NCBI RefSeq assembly: GCF_040256645.1
Contig: NZ_CP158281.1
Span: 3,286,001-3,350,000 of the forward strand
DNA: 64,000 nucleotides
Direction of reading: 5' to 3'
DNA from: Brevibacterium sp. CBA3109
GTDB lineage: Bacteria; Actinomycetota; Actinomycetes; Actinomycetales; Brevibacteriaceae
The position numbers and the translations under genes are program-made. Under the pieces are notes generated by a model. The model did no database searches, was not told the DNA's origin, and was given only the letters and a program-made list of their open reading frames with translations. Below are positions 52,481-61,782 of this stretch, in pieces (position 1 is the first letter of the stretch; each line of letters opens with the position of its first letter).

Positions 52481-53359
52481 ATGGGTAAGAAGTCGAAGCG
52501 TTCCAAGGAAGATCTCATTGCCAAGCGTTTGGCACGTGCACAGGCCACGGCCTTCGTTGCGCGTCCGTTCGAGGGCCTGCCGTTCGAGGCGGACCTCATC
52601 TGCCTGCGGGAGCTGGTGCCGGCGGCGACCGCCTCAGCGAAGCTGAAGGAGGAGTTCGGTGGTCAGGAGATCACCGTCACCTCTCTGCTGCCCGCCGCAT
52701 GGCAGGCCTGGCACCGTGAGGACGGCGAGATCCTGGCCGGCATGCAGGTCCCGGTGTCCTCCACCGATGCCTCCCGCGATGTCGCTCACGGCATCCTCGC
52801 CGCGGTCGAGGCTGCGCCTGGGACCACGATCGAGGCAACCACCGAACCCGGTCAGGGACCGCGTCTCCAGGACATCCTCGACACCGACCACCCGTTCGAC
52901 ATCCGCGTGCTCGAGACCTTCGAAAACTGGAAGCTGCCGGAAGCCGAGACCGACTCCGACGTCGCAGCAGCCCTCGAACAGGCCAACGACTCCATCTCTC
53001 CCACGGAGAAGATCGCCTCGGTGAAGTCCGCCTACTGGACCGAGATGTCCGGCCGCACCTACGTTCGCTGGGCTCGTCCCGAGGGCGAGGATTCGATCGT
53101 CGACGCTCTCGCGAGCCTGCAGGTCGAGGGCCTCAACGACCTCGGCGGTCCGGGAACATTCCTGGGATACTTCCGCGCGCACGGCATCGTCGTGCCCGTC
53201 TGGGAACTCGAGTTCGGCACGCAGGTCGATGACATCGAAGAGCCCATCGCCGAGTTCGGCAAGCGCCTTGACGCGGCTCTGAACTCCGGCGAGTCTCTGA
53301 CCACCGAAGCACGCCGTGCACGCTCGGGCATCATTGCTCGCCAGCTGACCATCCACTGA
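52481..53359 (+). CDS. DUF5926 family protein
   Basis: This 292-residue actinobacterial conserved protein of unknown function starts with a basic MGKKSKRSKEDLIAKRLAR segment. It continues with RPFEGLPFEADLICLRELVP, a conserved opening of the DUF5926 family, and no membrane helix is seen. The ATG at 52481 is preferred to 52442 because the conserved opening begins there. It is followed by a glycosyltransferase and pheA in the same direction, an arrangement I recall as common in Actinobacteria. Confidence 0.85.
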   Translation: MGKKSKRSKEDLIAKRLARAQATAFVARPFEGLPFEADLICLRELVPAATASAKLKEEFGGQEITVTSLLPAAWQAWHREDGEILAGMQVPVSSTDASRDVAHGILAAVEAAPGTTIEATTEPGQGPRLQDILDTDHPFDIRVLETFENWKLPEAETDSDVAAALEQANDSISPTEKIASVKSAYWTEMSGRTYVRWARPEGEDSIVDALASLQVEGLNDLGGPGTFLGYFRAHGIVVPVWELEFGTQVDDIEEPIAEFGKRLDAALNSGESLTTEARRARSGIIARQLTIH

Positions 53360-53434
53360 GTTCCGTCGCCACGGCCACCGGCGAGTCACAATGCGACTTC
53401 GCCGGTGGTGACGGCGGACAGGAGAAGAGTTTCC

Positions 53435-54250
53435 ATGCCCGAACAGTCGAATCCCGCACACCCTGATGCCTCCCCCGCGACTGCTCCGCGCGCGATCGCT
53501 GCGGTCATCCCCGCGATGAACGAAGCCGATCGGATCGCTGCGACTGTGAGAAGCACCAAGCAGATTCCCGGTGTCGACATCATCATGGTCGTCGATGACG
53601 GTTCCTCCGATGACACCGGCGCCCTAGCTCGCAGGGCCGGCGCCGAGGTGGTCACCCACCGCAAGAACAAGGGCAAGGCTGCGGCCATGATGACCGGCGC
53701 GTTCGCGATCCGCAATCGTGAGATCTCCGATGCGGATCCCGACCAGGTCCCGGACCATCGCGCCCTCCTCTTCATCGACGGCGACCTGGAGGATTCAGCA
53801 CTCAACACGGCCCCGCTCGCCGCACCTGTCCTCGCCGGGGAGGCCGATATGACGATTGCGGTCCTGCCCGCGCAGAAACGCAAGGGCGGCGGATTCGGTT
53901 TCGTCGTCGGACTCGCGAAGAAGGGCATCGCCGAACTCAGCGGATTCGAAGCGACCCAGCCCCTGTCGGGAATGCGCTGCCTGAGCCGTGAGGCCTTCGA
54001 CGCAGCGCTGCCCTTCGCCGCCGGCTGGGGTGTCGAGACGGCCATGACGATCGACGTCGTCAATGCCGGGCTGCGTGTCGAAGAGGTCGAATGCGAGCTG
54101 CACCATCGTGTCACGGGCAAGAATCTCAAGGCACAGATGCACCGCGCGGCCCAGTACCGCGACGTCGCGCGTGCCATTGTCACGCGCCGCCTCCATGCAA
54201 AGAAGCTGCGCGACAAGAGGCTGCGCGCCCAGAAGGAGTCGTCGAAGTGA
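53435..54250 (+). CDS. Glycosyltransferase family 2 (GpgS/DPM-like)
   Basis: This 271-residue GT-A enzyme has AAVIPAMNEADRIAATV, VVDDGSSDDTG, and the metal-binding DGD in LLFIDGDLEDS. No membrane helices are seen. A late conserved segment, TQPLSGMRCLSREAF, is typical of the small actinobacterial GT2 proteins next to pheA. The ATG at 53435 has AGGAGAAG about 10 bases upstream. The stop overlaps the pheA start by 4 bp. The donor and acceptor are unknown. Confidence 0.85.
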   Translation: MPEQSNPAHPDASPATAPRAIAAVIPAMNEADRIAATVRSTKQIPGVDIIMVVDDGSSDDTGALARRAGAEVVTHRKNKGKAAAMMTGAFAIRNREISDADPDQVPDHRALLFIDGDLEDSALNTAPLAAPVLAGEADMTIAVLPAQKRKGGGFGFVVGLAKKGIAELSGFEATQPLSGMRCLSREAFDAALPFAAGWGVETAMTIDVVNAGLRVEEVECELHHRVTGKNLKAQMHRAAQYRDVARAIVTRRLHAKKLRDKRLRAQKESSK

Positions 54251-55185
54251 GCGCCGATCGCTACGCCTACTTGGGCCCTGAAGCCACATTCACCGAGGCA
54301 GCACTTCTGCAGTATCTGGACTCCCACGGCTTGCGCTCGCGTGCTTCAACCCAGCCGATGCGCAACGCAGCCGCGGCCCTGGACTCCGTCCTCGACGGCG
54401 ACTGTCTGGCGGCGGTCGTCCCGATTGAGAACTCCATCGAGGGCGGTGTTCCCGCCACCATCGACGCCCTGACCGATCACGGTCAGCTCCAGATCGTCGC
54501 CGAGGTGGTCGTGCCCGTGCGCTTCGTCCTGGCGGTGAAGCCGGGAACGGACCCGAGCACGCTGACCTCATTCGGTTCCCACCCGCACGGGGAGGCACAG
54601 GTGCGCACGTTCATGTCCGCGAACTTCCCCGATGCCGTCTACCTCCCGACCTCCTCGACGGCCGCAGCCGCACGGGACCTGGCCAACGACGCCGCCGACC
54701 ACGTGGCAGCCGTGTGCCCCGCGCTGGCAGCCGAGCGCTATGGCCTCGAGGTCCTCGCCGATGACATCGGAGAACGCCAGGACGCCGAGACCCGCTTCGT
54801 CGTCGTCACTCGTCCCGGTGCCATTCCCGCGCCGACGGGATCCGATAAGACAACAGTCGTGGCCTCACTGCGCTCCGACCGCGCCGGTGCGCTGCTGGAT
54901 ATGCTCGAGCAGTTCGCCACTCGTGGTGTGAACATGTCACGCATCGAATCTCGGCCCACCGGTGACGGGCTCGGGCTCTATCAGTTCTCGATCGACCTGC
55001 TGGGCCATGTGCACGAGGCGAGAATGGCTGATGCTCTGCAGGGAGTCCACCGAGTGACCCGAAGCCTGAGGTTCCTCGGCAGCTATCCCAGTGCATCAAA
55101 GACCACGGCGCCCCTCGACCCGACGACGACGGACGACTCCTTCACTGCCGCCGCTGACTGGCTTGATTCGACGCTGAACGGCTAA
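54247..55185 (+). CDS. pheA: Prephenate dehydratase
   Basis: This 312-residue enzyme converts prephenate to phenylpyruvate for phenylalanine synthesis. The dehydratase domain covers residues about 5-185 (YLGPEATFTEAALLQYL, VVPIENSIEGGVPATIDAL, and the catalytic Thr region ETRFVVVTRPG). The regulatory ACT domain follows (VASLRSDRAGALLDMLEQFA, then NMSRIESRPTGDGLGLYQF), so feedback inhibition by phenylalanine is expected. The GTG start at 54247 overlaps the glycosyltransferase stop as GTGA. Confidence 0.94.
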   Translation: MSADRYAYLGPEATFTEAALLQYLDSHGLRSRASTQPMRNAAAALDSVLDGDCLAAVVPIENSIEGGVPATIDALTDHGQLQIVAEVVVPVRFVLAVKPGTDPSTLTSFGSHPHGEAQVRTFMSANFPDAVYLPTSSTAAAARDLANDAADHVAAVCPALAAERYGLEVLADDIGERQDAETRFVVVTRPGAIPAPTGSDKTTVVASLRSDRAGALLDMLEQFATRGVNMSRIESRPTGDGLGLYQFSIDLLGHVHEARMADALQGVHRVTRSLRFLGSYPSASKTTAPLDPTTTDDSFTAAADWLDSTLNG

Positions 55186-55249
55186 GTCGCGGCCCGTTCG
55201 AGCTCGCCAAGTGCGTCTGAGTTCACCCGCACGCGTTGGCTGCCTGACC

Positions 55250-55288
55250 GGACCGCCTACCCGGACCACCTACCCGGACCGCCTACCC
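55250..55288. repeat. Three tandem 13-bp units
   Basis: The unit GGACCGCCTACCC occurs three times in a row, with one base change in the middle copy, directly before the hairpin at 55295. It lies in the gap after pheA. Confidence 0.65.
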
Positions 55289-55294
55289 GCCGTG

Positions 55295-55346
55295 AATGTG
55301 GACTCGCGTTCGATATTCCTGCCACCATCGAACGCGAGTCCACATT
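55295..55346. terminator. Perfect 20-bp hairpin after pheA
   Basis: Bases 55295-55314 and 55327-55346 are a perfect inverted repeat with a 12-base loop and the same TCGAT/ATCGA tip as the hairpins at 85 and 38560, although the outer arms differ. It probably terminates the pheA operon. No other gene is visible between 55186 and 55579. Confidence 0.75.
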
Positions 55347-55488
55347 GATGGCCGCTGTGTGGACGTCAGTTCCCTGTGACGGTCGTTGTCTGGGATCGAA
55401 CGGTTTTGAACTGCGGCGTGGCCAACTGAAATAGGCCGATGGCATCCCGGGGGGACGCGGCGGACAGTAGTCTGAGTATGCACGGGTC

Positions 55489-55550
55489 GCACGGCCCCAA
55501 GAATTCGCAGCACCAGGTCGCACGGCCCCAAGAATTCGCAGCACCAGGTC
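55489..55550 (+). repeat. Tandem duplication of a 31-bp unit before a flavoprotein gene
   Basis: The 31-base sequence beginning GTCGCACGGCCCCAAG and ending GCAGCACCAG occurs twice in direct succession, just upstream of the chosen start of the flavin dehydrogenase. If the longer open frame were used, it would encode imperfect repeats in the protein N-terminus. Confidence 0.7.
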
Positions 55551-55579
55551 CCACCCACACATCGACGAACGAGTCGCCC

Positions 55580-57400
55580 ATGGGAACCACCTCTCCGACC
55601 GCCGCCCCTGACGAGGCTCTCAATTCTGACGAGGCCCTCACCTCCGAGAAAGCTCTTGCCCCCGACGGGACCGAGGATTACGACGCAATCGTCGTCGGGG
55701 CCGGCCTGGCGGGACTCGTCGCCGCCCATGAACTCAGTCTCGCCGGGAAGAGAGTACTCATTCTCGACCAGGAGAATCGTGCGAACCTAGGAGGTCAGGC
55801 CAATTGGTCCCTCGGTGGGCTATTCCTTGTCGACTCTCCCGAGCAGCGCCGGCTCGGTGTCCACGATTCTCTCGACCTGGCGCGCCAGGATTGGGCCACC
55901 TCGGCTGGCTTCGACCGGGACGAGGATCATTGGCCCCGGCAGTGGGCCGAGGCATATCTTGAGTTCGCCGCCGGAGATAAGCGCCGCTACCTGCATGATC
56001 TGGGGTTGCGCCTGACGCCGATCGTCGGCTGGGCGGAAAGAGGCGGGTCCGGGTCTTCCGAACATGGGAACTCCGTGCCGAGATTCCACCTCACCTGGGG
56101 CACCGGCCCTGAAGTGGTCCGGGTCTTTCGCGAACCGGTGGAGCAGGCGGAATCCGCAGGCCTCGTGACGATGGGTTTCCGGCATCGTGTCGATGAGCTC
56201 GTTGTCGAGGACGGCGGCAACAGCGATGGTGCGTCGGTCGTCGGGGTTCGCGGACGGACGTTGGCCCCCAGCCACACCGGCAGAGGGATCGCATCGAACC
56301 GCGAGGAGCTCGGAGACTTCGAACTCCGTGCCCCTGCGGTCATCGTCACCAGCGGCGGCATCGGGCACAATTTCGAACTGATGCGCCAGTACTGGCCGGC
56401 TGAGCGCCTCGGCGAATTCCCGCAGACGATGCTTGCCGGAGTTCCCGCCCATGTCGACGGTCGCATGCTCTCCATTGCTGAGGACGCGGGTGCGAGCCTG
56501 ATCAATCGGGACCGTATCTGGGCCTATACGGAGGGCATCGAGAACTGGAATCCAGTCTGGCCGAACCACGGGATCCGCATCATTCCGGGACCCTCGTCAC
56601 TGTGGTTCGACGCCGAAGGCAATCGCTTCCCCGCGCCGAACTATCCCGGGTTCGACACCAACCGGACCATGAAGACCATTCTGTCGACCGGTCACGACTA
56701 CTCCTGGTTCGTACTCAACGAGTCGATCATCCGCAAGGAGTTCGCGCTATCGGGTTCGGAGCAGAACCCCGACATCACGAAGAAGGATTGGCGTGTGACA
56801 CTCGACCGTGTTCGGTCCTCCGATGCGCCCGGCCCGGTCGAAGCATTCAAGCGATTCGGTCCCGACTTCGTCGTCGCCGACACCACCGAAGACCTGGTCA
56901 CCGGGATGAACGAACGCTCCCGGGGGCCCGTCATCGATCATGACCACCTCGTCGACCAGATCGTCGAACGTGATCGGCAGATGGACCACACATTCTCCAA
57001 GGATGCGCAGGTGCAGGCGATCCACAACGCCAGGAACTACCTCGGCGACAAGATCGTGCGGGTGCAGAAACCGCACAAGATCCTCGACCCGGCCCACGGA
57101 CCGCTCATCGCGGTGCGCCTGAGTCTGCTCTCCCGCAAGACGCTGGGCGGGTTGGAGACGAACCTCGATGCTCAGGTCATCGGGGCGAGCGGCACACCGA
57201 TCCCCGGACTCTACGCCGCTGGTGAGGTCACGGGCTTCGGCGGTGGAGGAATGCACGGCTACAACGCGCTGGAAGGAACCTTCCTGGGTGGGTGCATCTT
57301 CTCCGGAATGCGCGCCGGACGATCGGTGGCGAGAAGCTCGGGAGCCGGCCGGACCGCATCCGAGGACGAGGGGGCTGAAGTGGATCGAGCGGGGCGCTGA
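55580..57400 (+). CDS. FAD-binding dehydrogenase (KsdD/fumarate reductase superfamily)
   Basis: This 606-residue flavoprotein has the N-terminal FAD motif YDAIVVGAGLAGLVAAHELS after a variable leader of about 30 residues. NLGGQANWSLGGLFLVDSPE and a C-terminal AAGEVTGFGGGGMHGYNALE close the FAD site. This is the group annotated as 'FAD-binding dehydrogenase', close to 3-ketosteroid dehydrogenases. The frame is open from 55439, but the tandem repeats in that region make ATG 55580 a more likely start. No good ribosome site is seen at either. An SDR starts 2 bp after the stop, so the two are probably one operon. The substrate is unknown. Confidence 0.85.
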   Translation: MGTTSPTAAPDEALNSDEALTSEKALAPDGTEDYDAIVVGAGLAGLVAAHELSLAGKRVLILDQENRANLGGQANWSLGGLFLVDSPEQRRLGVHDSLDLARQDWATSAGFDRDEDHWPRQWAEAYLEFAAGDKRRYLHDLGLRLTPIVGWAERGGSGSSEHGNSVPRFHLTWGTGPEVVRVFREPVEQAESAGLVTMGFRHRVDELVVEDGGNSDGASVVGVRGRTLAPSHTGRGIASNREELGDFELRAPAVIVTSGGIGHNFELMRQYWPAERLGEFPQTMLAGVPAHVDGRMLSIAEDAGASLINRDRIWAYTEGIENWNPVWPNHGIRIIPGPSSLWFDAEGNRFPAPNYPGFDTNRTMKTILSTGHDYSWFVLNESIIRKEFALSGSEQNPDITKKDWRVTLDRVRSSDAPGPVEAFKRFGPDFVVADTTEDLVTGMNERSRGPVIDHDHLVDQIVERDRQMDHTFSKDAQVQAIHNARNYLGDKIVRVQKPHKILDPAHGPLIAVRLSLLSRKTLGGLETNLDAQVIGASGTPIPGLYAAGEVTGFGGGGMHGYNALEGTFLGGCIFSGMRAGRSVARSSGAGRTASEDEGAEVDRAGR

Positions 57401-57402
57401 CC

Positions 57403-58215
57403 ATGGCTGATACGGATCTCACTGTGCTCGTCACAGGCGGCTCCTCCGGCATCGGTGCCGCACTGGTCAGGATGCTGGCAGACAGAGGCTACACGGTCCT
57501 GACGACGAGTCGAGACCCGGAACGGGTCGGGAAGTCCCAGCGGGTCCCCGGCGTGCGTTATCTTCGCCTGGACCTCGCCGATCCCGACAGCGTCGAGGCC
57601 CTCGGGAACGAGCTCGCCGAGGTCGACGTTCTCGTCAACAACGCCGGCGAGAGCCAGTCCGGCCCTTTCGAAGAGCTTCCGCCCGAGGCCATCAACCGCC
57701 TGTTTCGGACGAATGTCATCGGGCCGGTGCGACTGAGCCAACTCGCCCTGCCCGGCATGCGCAAGCGGCGTCACGGCCGGATCATCATGGTCGGTTCCAT
57801 GCTCGCAAGCTTCCCCCTGGCACATCGCAGCTCCTATGTCGCGTCCAAGGCCGCCCTGCGCGGATTCGCCACGGCCGCGCGCCAAGAGCTCTCACCGTTC
57901 GGGGTGTGGGTCAGCGTCGTCGAACCAGGGTCCATCGCCACCGGAATCGGCAACCGGCGGACGAAATATCTCGCCCCCGGCTCCGTCTACACCGACGATG
58001 TGACCACAATGCTGGGCCACCTCGACGACAATGAGCGGCGGGGAATCTCGCCCGAGACCGTCGCCGCAGTCATCGTCAAGGCCATCGATACAGCCAGACC
58101 CCGCGAATTCTATGCTGTGGGCAGCAGGTCGCCGCTGCCGTTCCTGCTCAAACGGGCACTTCCACGAAGTGTGGTGTCACGGATCATCGCAGGCCGGCAC
58201 GGTCTCAACCGATGA
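57403..58215 (+). CDS. Short-chain dehydrogenase/reductase
   Basis: This 270-residue SDR has VLVTGGSSGIGAALV at the N-terminus, NNAGES near residue 80, the catalytic Ser in IIMVGSMLASF and YVASK with Tyr and Lys. A C-terminal segment rich in basic residues follows. It begins 2 bp after the flavin dehydrogenase and likely acts on the same type of substrate, for example a hydroxy/keto pair on a hydrophobic ring. The specific reaction is unknown. Confidence 0.88.
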   Translation: MADTDLTVLVTGGSSGIGAALVRMLADRGYTVLTTSRDPERVGKSQRVPGVRYLRLDLADPDSVEALGNELAEVDVLVNNAGESQSGPFEELPPEAINRLFRTNVIGPVRLSQLALPGMRKRRHGRIIMVGSMLASFPLAHRSSYVASKAALRGFATAARQELSPFGVWVSVVEPGSIATGIGNRRTKYLAPGSVYTDDVTTMLGHLDDNERRGISPETVAAVIVKAIDTARPREFYAVGSRSPLPFLLKRALPRSVVSRIIAGRHGLNR

Positions 58216-58256
58216 TGACTGCGAGGCCACTGCGATCGGCTATTGACCGAGGGCGG

Positions 58257-59189
58257 CTACTGGAACCGTGACGGCAAGAGGAACTGTGTCGTGGAGATTC
58301 CGAGCACTCGCTGCTGACGAGTGAGATTGTACGTGCGATCGTGCTGCAGGTACTCGACGAAGAACAGCTCCGCCCGATTGCCCCGATGGAAGAACGTCTT
58401 AATCTTCAACCCCAACTTCGCGGTGAACAGCGCCTTGTCCTTCGCGATCGCTTCGATGACGACAGGTTCGTACTCCATACGGGCGAAGTGAGTGGAGACC
58501 GCATCCTTGAGTTTGTAGGGAGTCGGATCGCCGATGTTGAACGGGCCCGAGGCCGAAGGCACGTCGACGCAGGCGATCGCCGCTCGCACCAGGTTGTCGA
58601 TGTGGGTCAGGGTGATCTTCTGCCTGCCGCGGCCGGGAAGTCGCAGGACTCCCTTCCTTGCCACTCGGCTCAGGTGCGGCATCAGCATGGTCTCGCCGGG
58701 GCCGTAGACCGCGGCTGGCCGAAGGATGGCCGCGTCGGGGCGGATCCGCGTCACGAGCTGCTCTGCCAGAGCATGTGTTTTCGAATAGGCGTCATGGAAG
58801 TCGTTGGGGTCCTTGGGGCCGGCTTCTTCCCACAGGTCCGCGTGAGGCTTGTTCGGGGAGTAGACCGTCGTGGAGGAGATGTGCACGATGCGCGCCTTCG
58901 CGAATGCGTCGAGCACGTTCCGGGTCCCGGTGACCTTGACCGAGTACAGCTCATCATCGTCGGCGCTGACCTCAGAGATGCCTGCACAGTGAAAGACCGC
59001 TGAGGTCTTCGACGCCAGGGACTTCACTGCTTCGGAGGCGGGCTCTGTGAGGTCCCAGGCCTGGAAATTCACACCCGGGATCTCCGGATCGCGTCGCCCC
59101 AAGGCGTAGACGGTCTCATCTCTGCTTGTCAGGGCACGGGCGATGGCGCCACCGATGAAGCCGCTGGCTCCGGTCACGATTACCGCCAC
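58257..59189 (-). CDS. NAD-dependent epimerase/dehydratase family protein
   Basis: This 310-residue extended SDR has VIVTGASGFIGGAIARAL at the N-terminus, FHCAGISEVSA, IVHISSTTVYSPNK with the catalytic Ser/Thr, and YSKTHALAEQL with Tyr-x3-Lys. The pattern is near 3-beta-hydroxysteroid dehydrogenase/isomerase-like proteins and differs from sugar epimerases in the second half. It converges with the SDR operon and is divergent to nothing nearby. The substrate is unknown. Confidence 0.85.
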   Translation of the reverse strand: MAVIVTGASGFIGGAIARALTSRDETVYALGRRDPEIPGVNFQAWDLTEPASEAVKSLASKTSAVFHCAGISEVSADDDELYSVKVTGTRNVLDAFAKARIVHISSTTVYSPNKPHADLWEEAGPKDPNDFHDAYSKTHALAEQLVTRIRPDAAILRPAAVYGPGETMLMPHLSRVARKGVLRLPGRGRQKITLTHIDNLVRAAIACVDVPSASGPFNIGDPTPYKLKDAVSTHFARMEYEPVVIEAIAKDKALFTAKLGLKIKTFFHRGNRAELFFVEYLQHDRTYNLTRQQRVLGISTTQFLLPSRFQ

Positions 59190-59266
59190 GTCTGATCCTC
59201 CATCATCGTCTGCAGCGTCTCATCCGGTTCATCCGAACGAGTACACAGTCATAGGAAATCACACTG

Positions 59267-60046
59267 TCAGTCCCGATGCTGCCACGCAGGTTCTCTTCTG
59301 TGCAGAAATGCGTCGATGCCCTCCTGCGCGTCAGGCGCGACGGCATTGCGCGCCATCACCTCCGACATGTGCGCATAGGCGTCCGCCAGGGGCAGATCAC
59401 GCTGTTCGTAGAACGCTGCTTTGCCTACTGCCACTGTAGCCGACGAGGCTGACGCGACCTTCCGCGCCAGCTCGACGGTCGAGGCCTCCAGCTTGTCATC
59501 GGCAACCACATCGGAGACCAATCCGAACGTCAGCGCATCTCCAGCGCTGAGGAAGTCTCCGGTCAGCAGCATCCGCATCGCAGTCTTCGCCGGCACCGCC
59601 CGAGTCAGCGCCACCATGGGCGTGGAGCAGAACAGACCGATCTTCACCCCCGGTGTGGCGAAGCGAGCCGAGTGCGCCGCCACCGCCAGGTCGCAGCTGG
59701 CGACAAGCTGGCAGCCGGCTGCGGTCGCCACACCTTGGACCTGTGCAATGACCGGCTGCGGGATCGACTGAATCAGCTGCATGAGTTCAGAGCAGAGCGC
59801 GAAGGTCTCCTGCTGCGATTCCAGCTCGGCCCCACGGATCTCCGTGAGATCATGGCCGGAACTGAAGACATGTCCTGCGGTGGCCAGGATCACTGCACGG
59901 ACATCGGTGCGCTGCCCCACCTCGGCGAGGGTGCCGATGAGCTCATTCATCACCGAACGCGACAGCGCATTGCGAGTCTCCGGTTCATTGATCGAAATCA
60001 TCGCGACTGCGTCGTCGGCCACAGACAATACAATTGAGTCAGACAT
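59267..60046 (-). CDS. ECHDC3-like enoyl-CoA hydratase family protein
   Basis: This 259-residue crotonase-fold protein contains the oxyanion-hole segment FSSGHDLTEI, but both catalytic glutamates of enoyl-CoA hydratase are replaced. The first site reads ATAAGCQLVASCDLA (Glu to Gln) and the second reads FATPGVKIGLFCSTP (usually PE, here PG). The segment GVKIGLFCSTPMVAL matches the ECHDC3 group, so it probably has another acyl-CoA reaction. The ATG at 60046 has no ribosome site, but CAGAAT lies 6 bases before it, in keeping with a leaderless message. Confidence 0.87.
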   Translation of the reverse strand: MSDSIVLSVADDAVAMISINEPETRNALSRSVMNELIGTLAEVGQRTDVRAVILATAGHVFSSGHDLTEIRGAELESQQETFALCSELMQLIQSIPQPVIAQVQGVATAAGCQLVASCDLAVAAHSARFATPGVKIGLFCSTPMVALTRAVPAKTAMRMLLTGDFLSAGDALTFGLVSDVVADDKLEASTVELARKVASASSATVAVGKAAFYEQRDLPLADAYAHMSEVMARNAVAPDAQEGIDAFLHRREPAWQHRD

Positions 60047-60204
60047 AACAGTATTCTGCCAAAATATCGTTGGTCCGGCGCGGAAACCTGGCATCGATTT
60101 CCTTCGAGGTCCTGACCTGGCGCCCCTCGTGGAGACGATGCTGACTGACATCGATGCCATTGTTCGAGCGCGCAGCACATGCCAACCATACCGAGGAGAC
60201 GGCC

Positions 60205-61782
60205 ATGACCACCCTGCTGATGATCATCGGATTCGGTGCCGCGACCAGCGTGGTCGTGGGCCTCGGCCAGAAGCTGCGCCTCCCCTGGCCTGCACTCATG
60301 GTGGTCATCGGCATCGCCGGCGCATTCATCCCCACATTCGCGCAGATCACCATCGACCCCGAACTCATCCTGCCCCTGTTCCTGCCGCCCCTCCTGTTCG
60401 CGGCCGCCCAGAAGACCTCCTGGGCTCTCTTCGCCATCCGCTGGCGCACGATCCTGGGCATGGCGGTCGCGCTCGTCGGCGTCACGGTGGCGGCCGTGGC
60501 CGGAACCGCGGTCCTCCTCATCCCCGGGATCACCATCGCCGCTGCGGTGGCGCTGGGAGCAATGCTCGCCCCACCAGACCCCGTCGCCGTCGATGCGGTC
60601 GCAGGAACCGTGTCGATACCTCGGCGGATCATGTCCACGCTGCAAAGCGAGGGGCTGTTCAACGATGCCGCGTCCCTCGTGATCTTCCAGACCGCGATGG
60701 CGGCGGCCATGTCCGGCACCGAGGTGGACTTCGGGCAGCTGGCCCTGTCCTTCCTCATCTCCGCGGTCATCGCCATCACCATCGGCCTCGTCGTGGTATT
60801 CATCGTGTGGTCGGTGATGGAGAAGATCGATCATACGATCGCCCGCTCCTCGCTGATGCTGATGCTGCCCTTCGGCGTCTACCTCATCGCCGAACATTTC
60901 CACGCCAGCGGAGTCATCGCCGTCGTCGTGGCCGCACTCGAGGTGCGCCGGCGCGATGTCGAGGGCAATTCAGCCGAACGCGTCACCCAGGCCTCGACGT
61001 GGCAGGTCCTCGAGATGCTCATCACCGGCATCGCCTTCGGGCTCATCGGCCTAGACCTGCGCATGGTCGTCGAAACCGAACAGGCCGGGCTCGGAGAAGC
61101 CGTGCTCGTGGGGCTCGCCATCGCCGGCGTCATCATCGCGGTGAGGTTCGGCTGGCTGCTCATCGGGACGGTGCTCGAGACCAGGCGGAAGGACGAGGAC
61201 CCGGACGCAGCACCGCTGAATGTCAGGGATGCCATGCTGATGACCTGGGGCGGGATGCGCGGATTGGCCACCATTGCTCTGGCGTTGTCGATTCCTGCAA
61301 CCACCGCGACCGGAGAGCCGTTCCCCGGCCGCTCCTCGATCCTCGTCGCGGCCGCCGTGATCCTACTGGTGACTCTGGTCCTGGCCGGCCTCACCTTCCC
61401 CACCATCGTCACCGTCCTTCGCATCGACGACGAGGCGCAGAAGGAGCGTGAGGATTCGGCGGAGATCGCGCGTCGTGCGTACAAGGCCGCGATCGACCAG
61501 ATCAAGAACGACGACAGCCTGCCCGAGGAGGTGGCCGAGCCTCTGCGCGCACGCTTCAAGGTCCTCTACTCGCAGCTGCTGGGAACCTCGGACGACCAGG
61601 TCAGTTCGGAGCAGGCCGCAACGCTGAGGGAGCACCGCGAGGCGATGGTGAAGGTGCAGACCAAGGCACTGCAGTCCGCCCGCACGGAAGTGCTCAAGGC
61701 CCGGCGCGAACGCGGCACCGACCCGGAGATCGCCGACAGGGTGCTGCGCCGCTTCGACCTCCAATCCGTGCTGCTGAGGTGA
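60205..61782 (+). CDS. CPA1 family Na+/H+ antiporter
   Basis: This 525-residue membrane protein has about 12 helices and a cytoplasmic C-terminal domain of about 120 residues with heptad-like charged helices (KEREDSAEIARRAYKAAIDQ). Helix motifs include MLAPPDPVAVDAVAGT and the ion-binding SEGLFNDAASLVIFQ (Asn-Asp pair). It exchanges cytoplasmic Na+ or K+ for protons and supports pH or salt homeostasis. The ATG at 60205 has GAGGAGA 10 bases upstream; the longer frame to 60154 is not needed. The stop codon lies inside a 20-bp tandem repeat. Confidence 0.9.
   Translation: MTTLLMIIGFGAATSVVVGLGQKLRLPWPALMVVIGIAGAFIPTFAQITIDPELILPLFLPPLLFAAAQKTSWALFAIRWRTILGMAVALVGVTVAAVAGTAVLLIPGITIAAAVALGAMLAPPDPVAVDAVAGTVSIPRRIMSTLQSEGLFNDAASLVIFQTAMAAAMSGTEVDFGQLALSFLISAVIAITIGLVVVFIVWSVMEKIDHTIARSSLMLMLPFGVYLIAEHFHASGVIAVVVAALEVRRRDVEGNSAERVTQASTWQVLEMLITGIAFGLIGLDLRMVVETEQAGLGEAVLVGLAIAGVIIAVRFGWLLIGTVLETRRKDEDPDAAPLNVRDAMLMTWGGMRGLATIALALSIPATTATGEPFPGRSSILVAAAVILLVTLVLAGLTFPTIVTVLRIDDEAQKEREDSAEIARRAYKAAIDQIKNDDSLPEEVAEPLRARFKVLYSQLLGTSDDQVSSEQAATLREHREAMVKVQTKALQSARTEVLKARRERGTDPEIADRVLRRFDLQSVLLR

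Noticed and set aside
59781..61451. 556-codon forward frame across the crotonase and antiporter genes
   Set aside because: Its second half is an extremely Arg/His/Pro-rich frame-shifted reading of the antiporter; no protein-like content.
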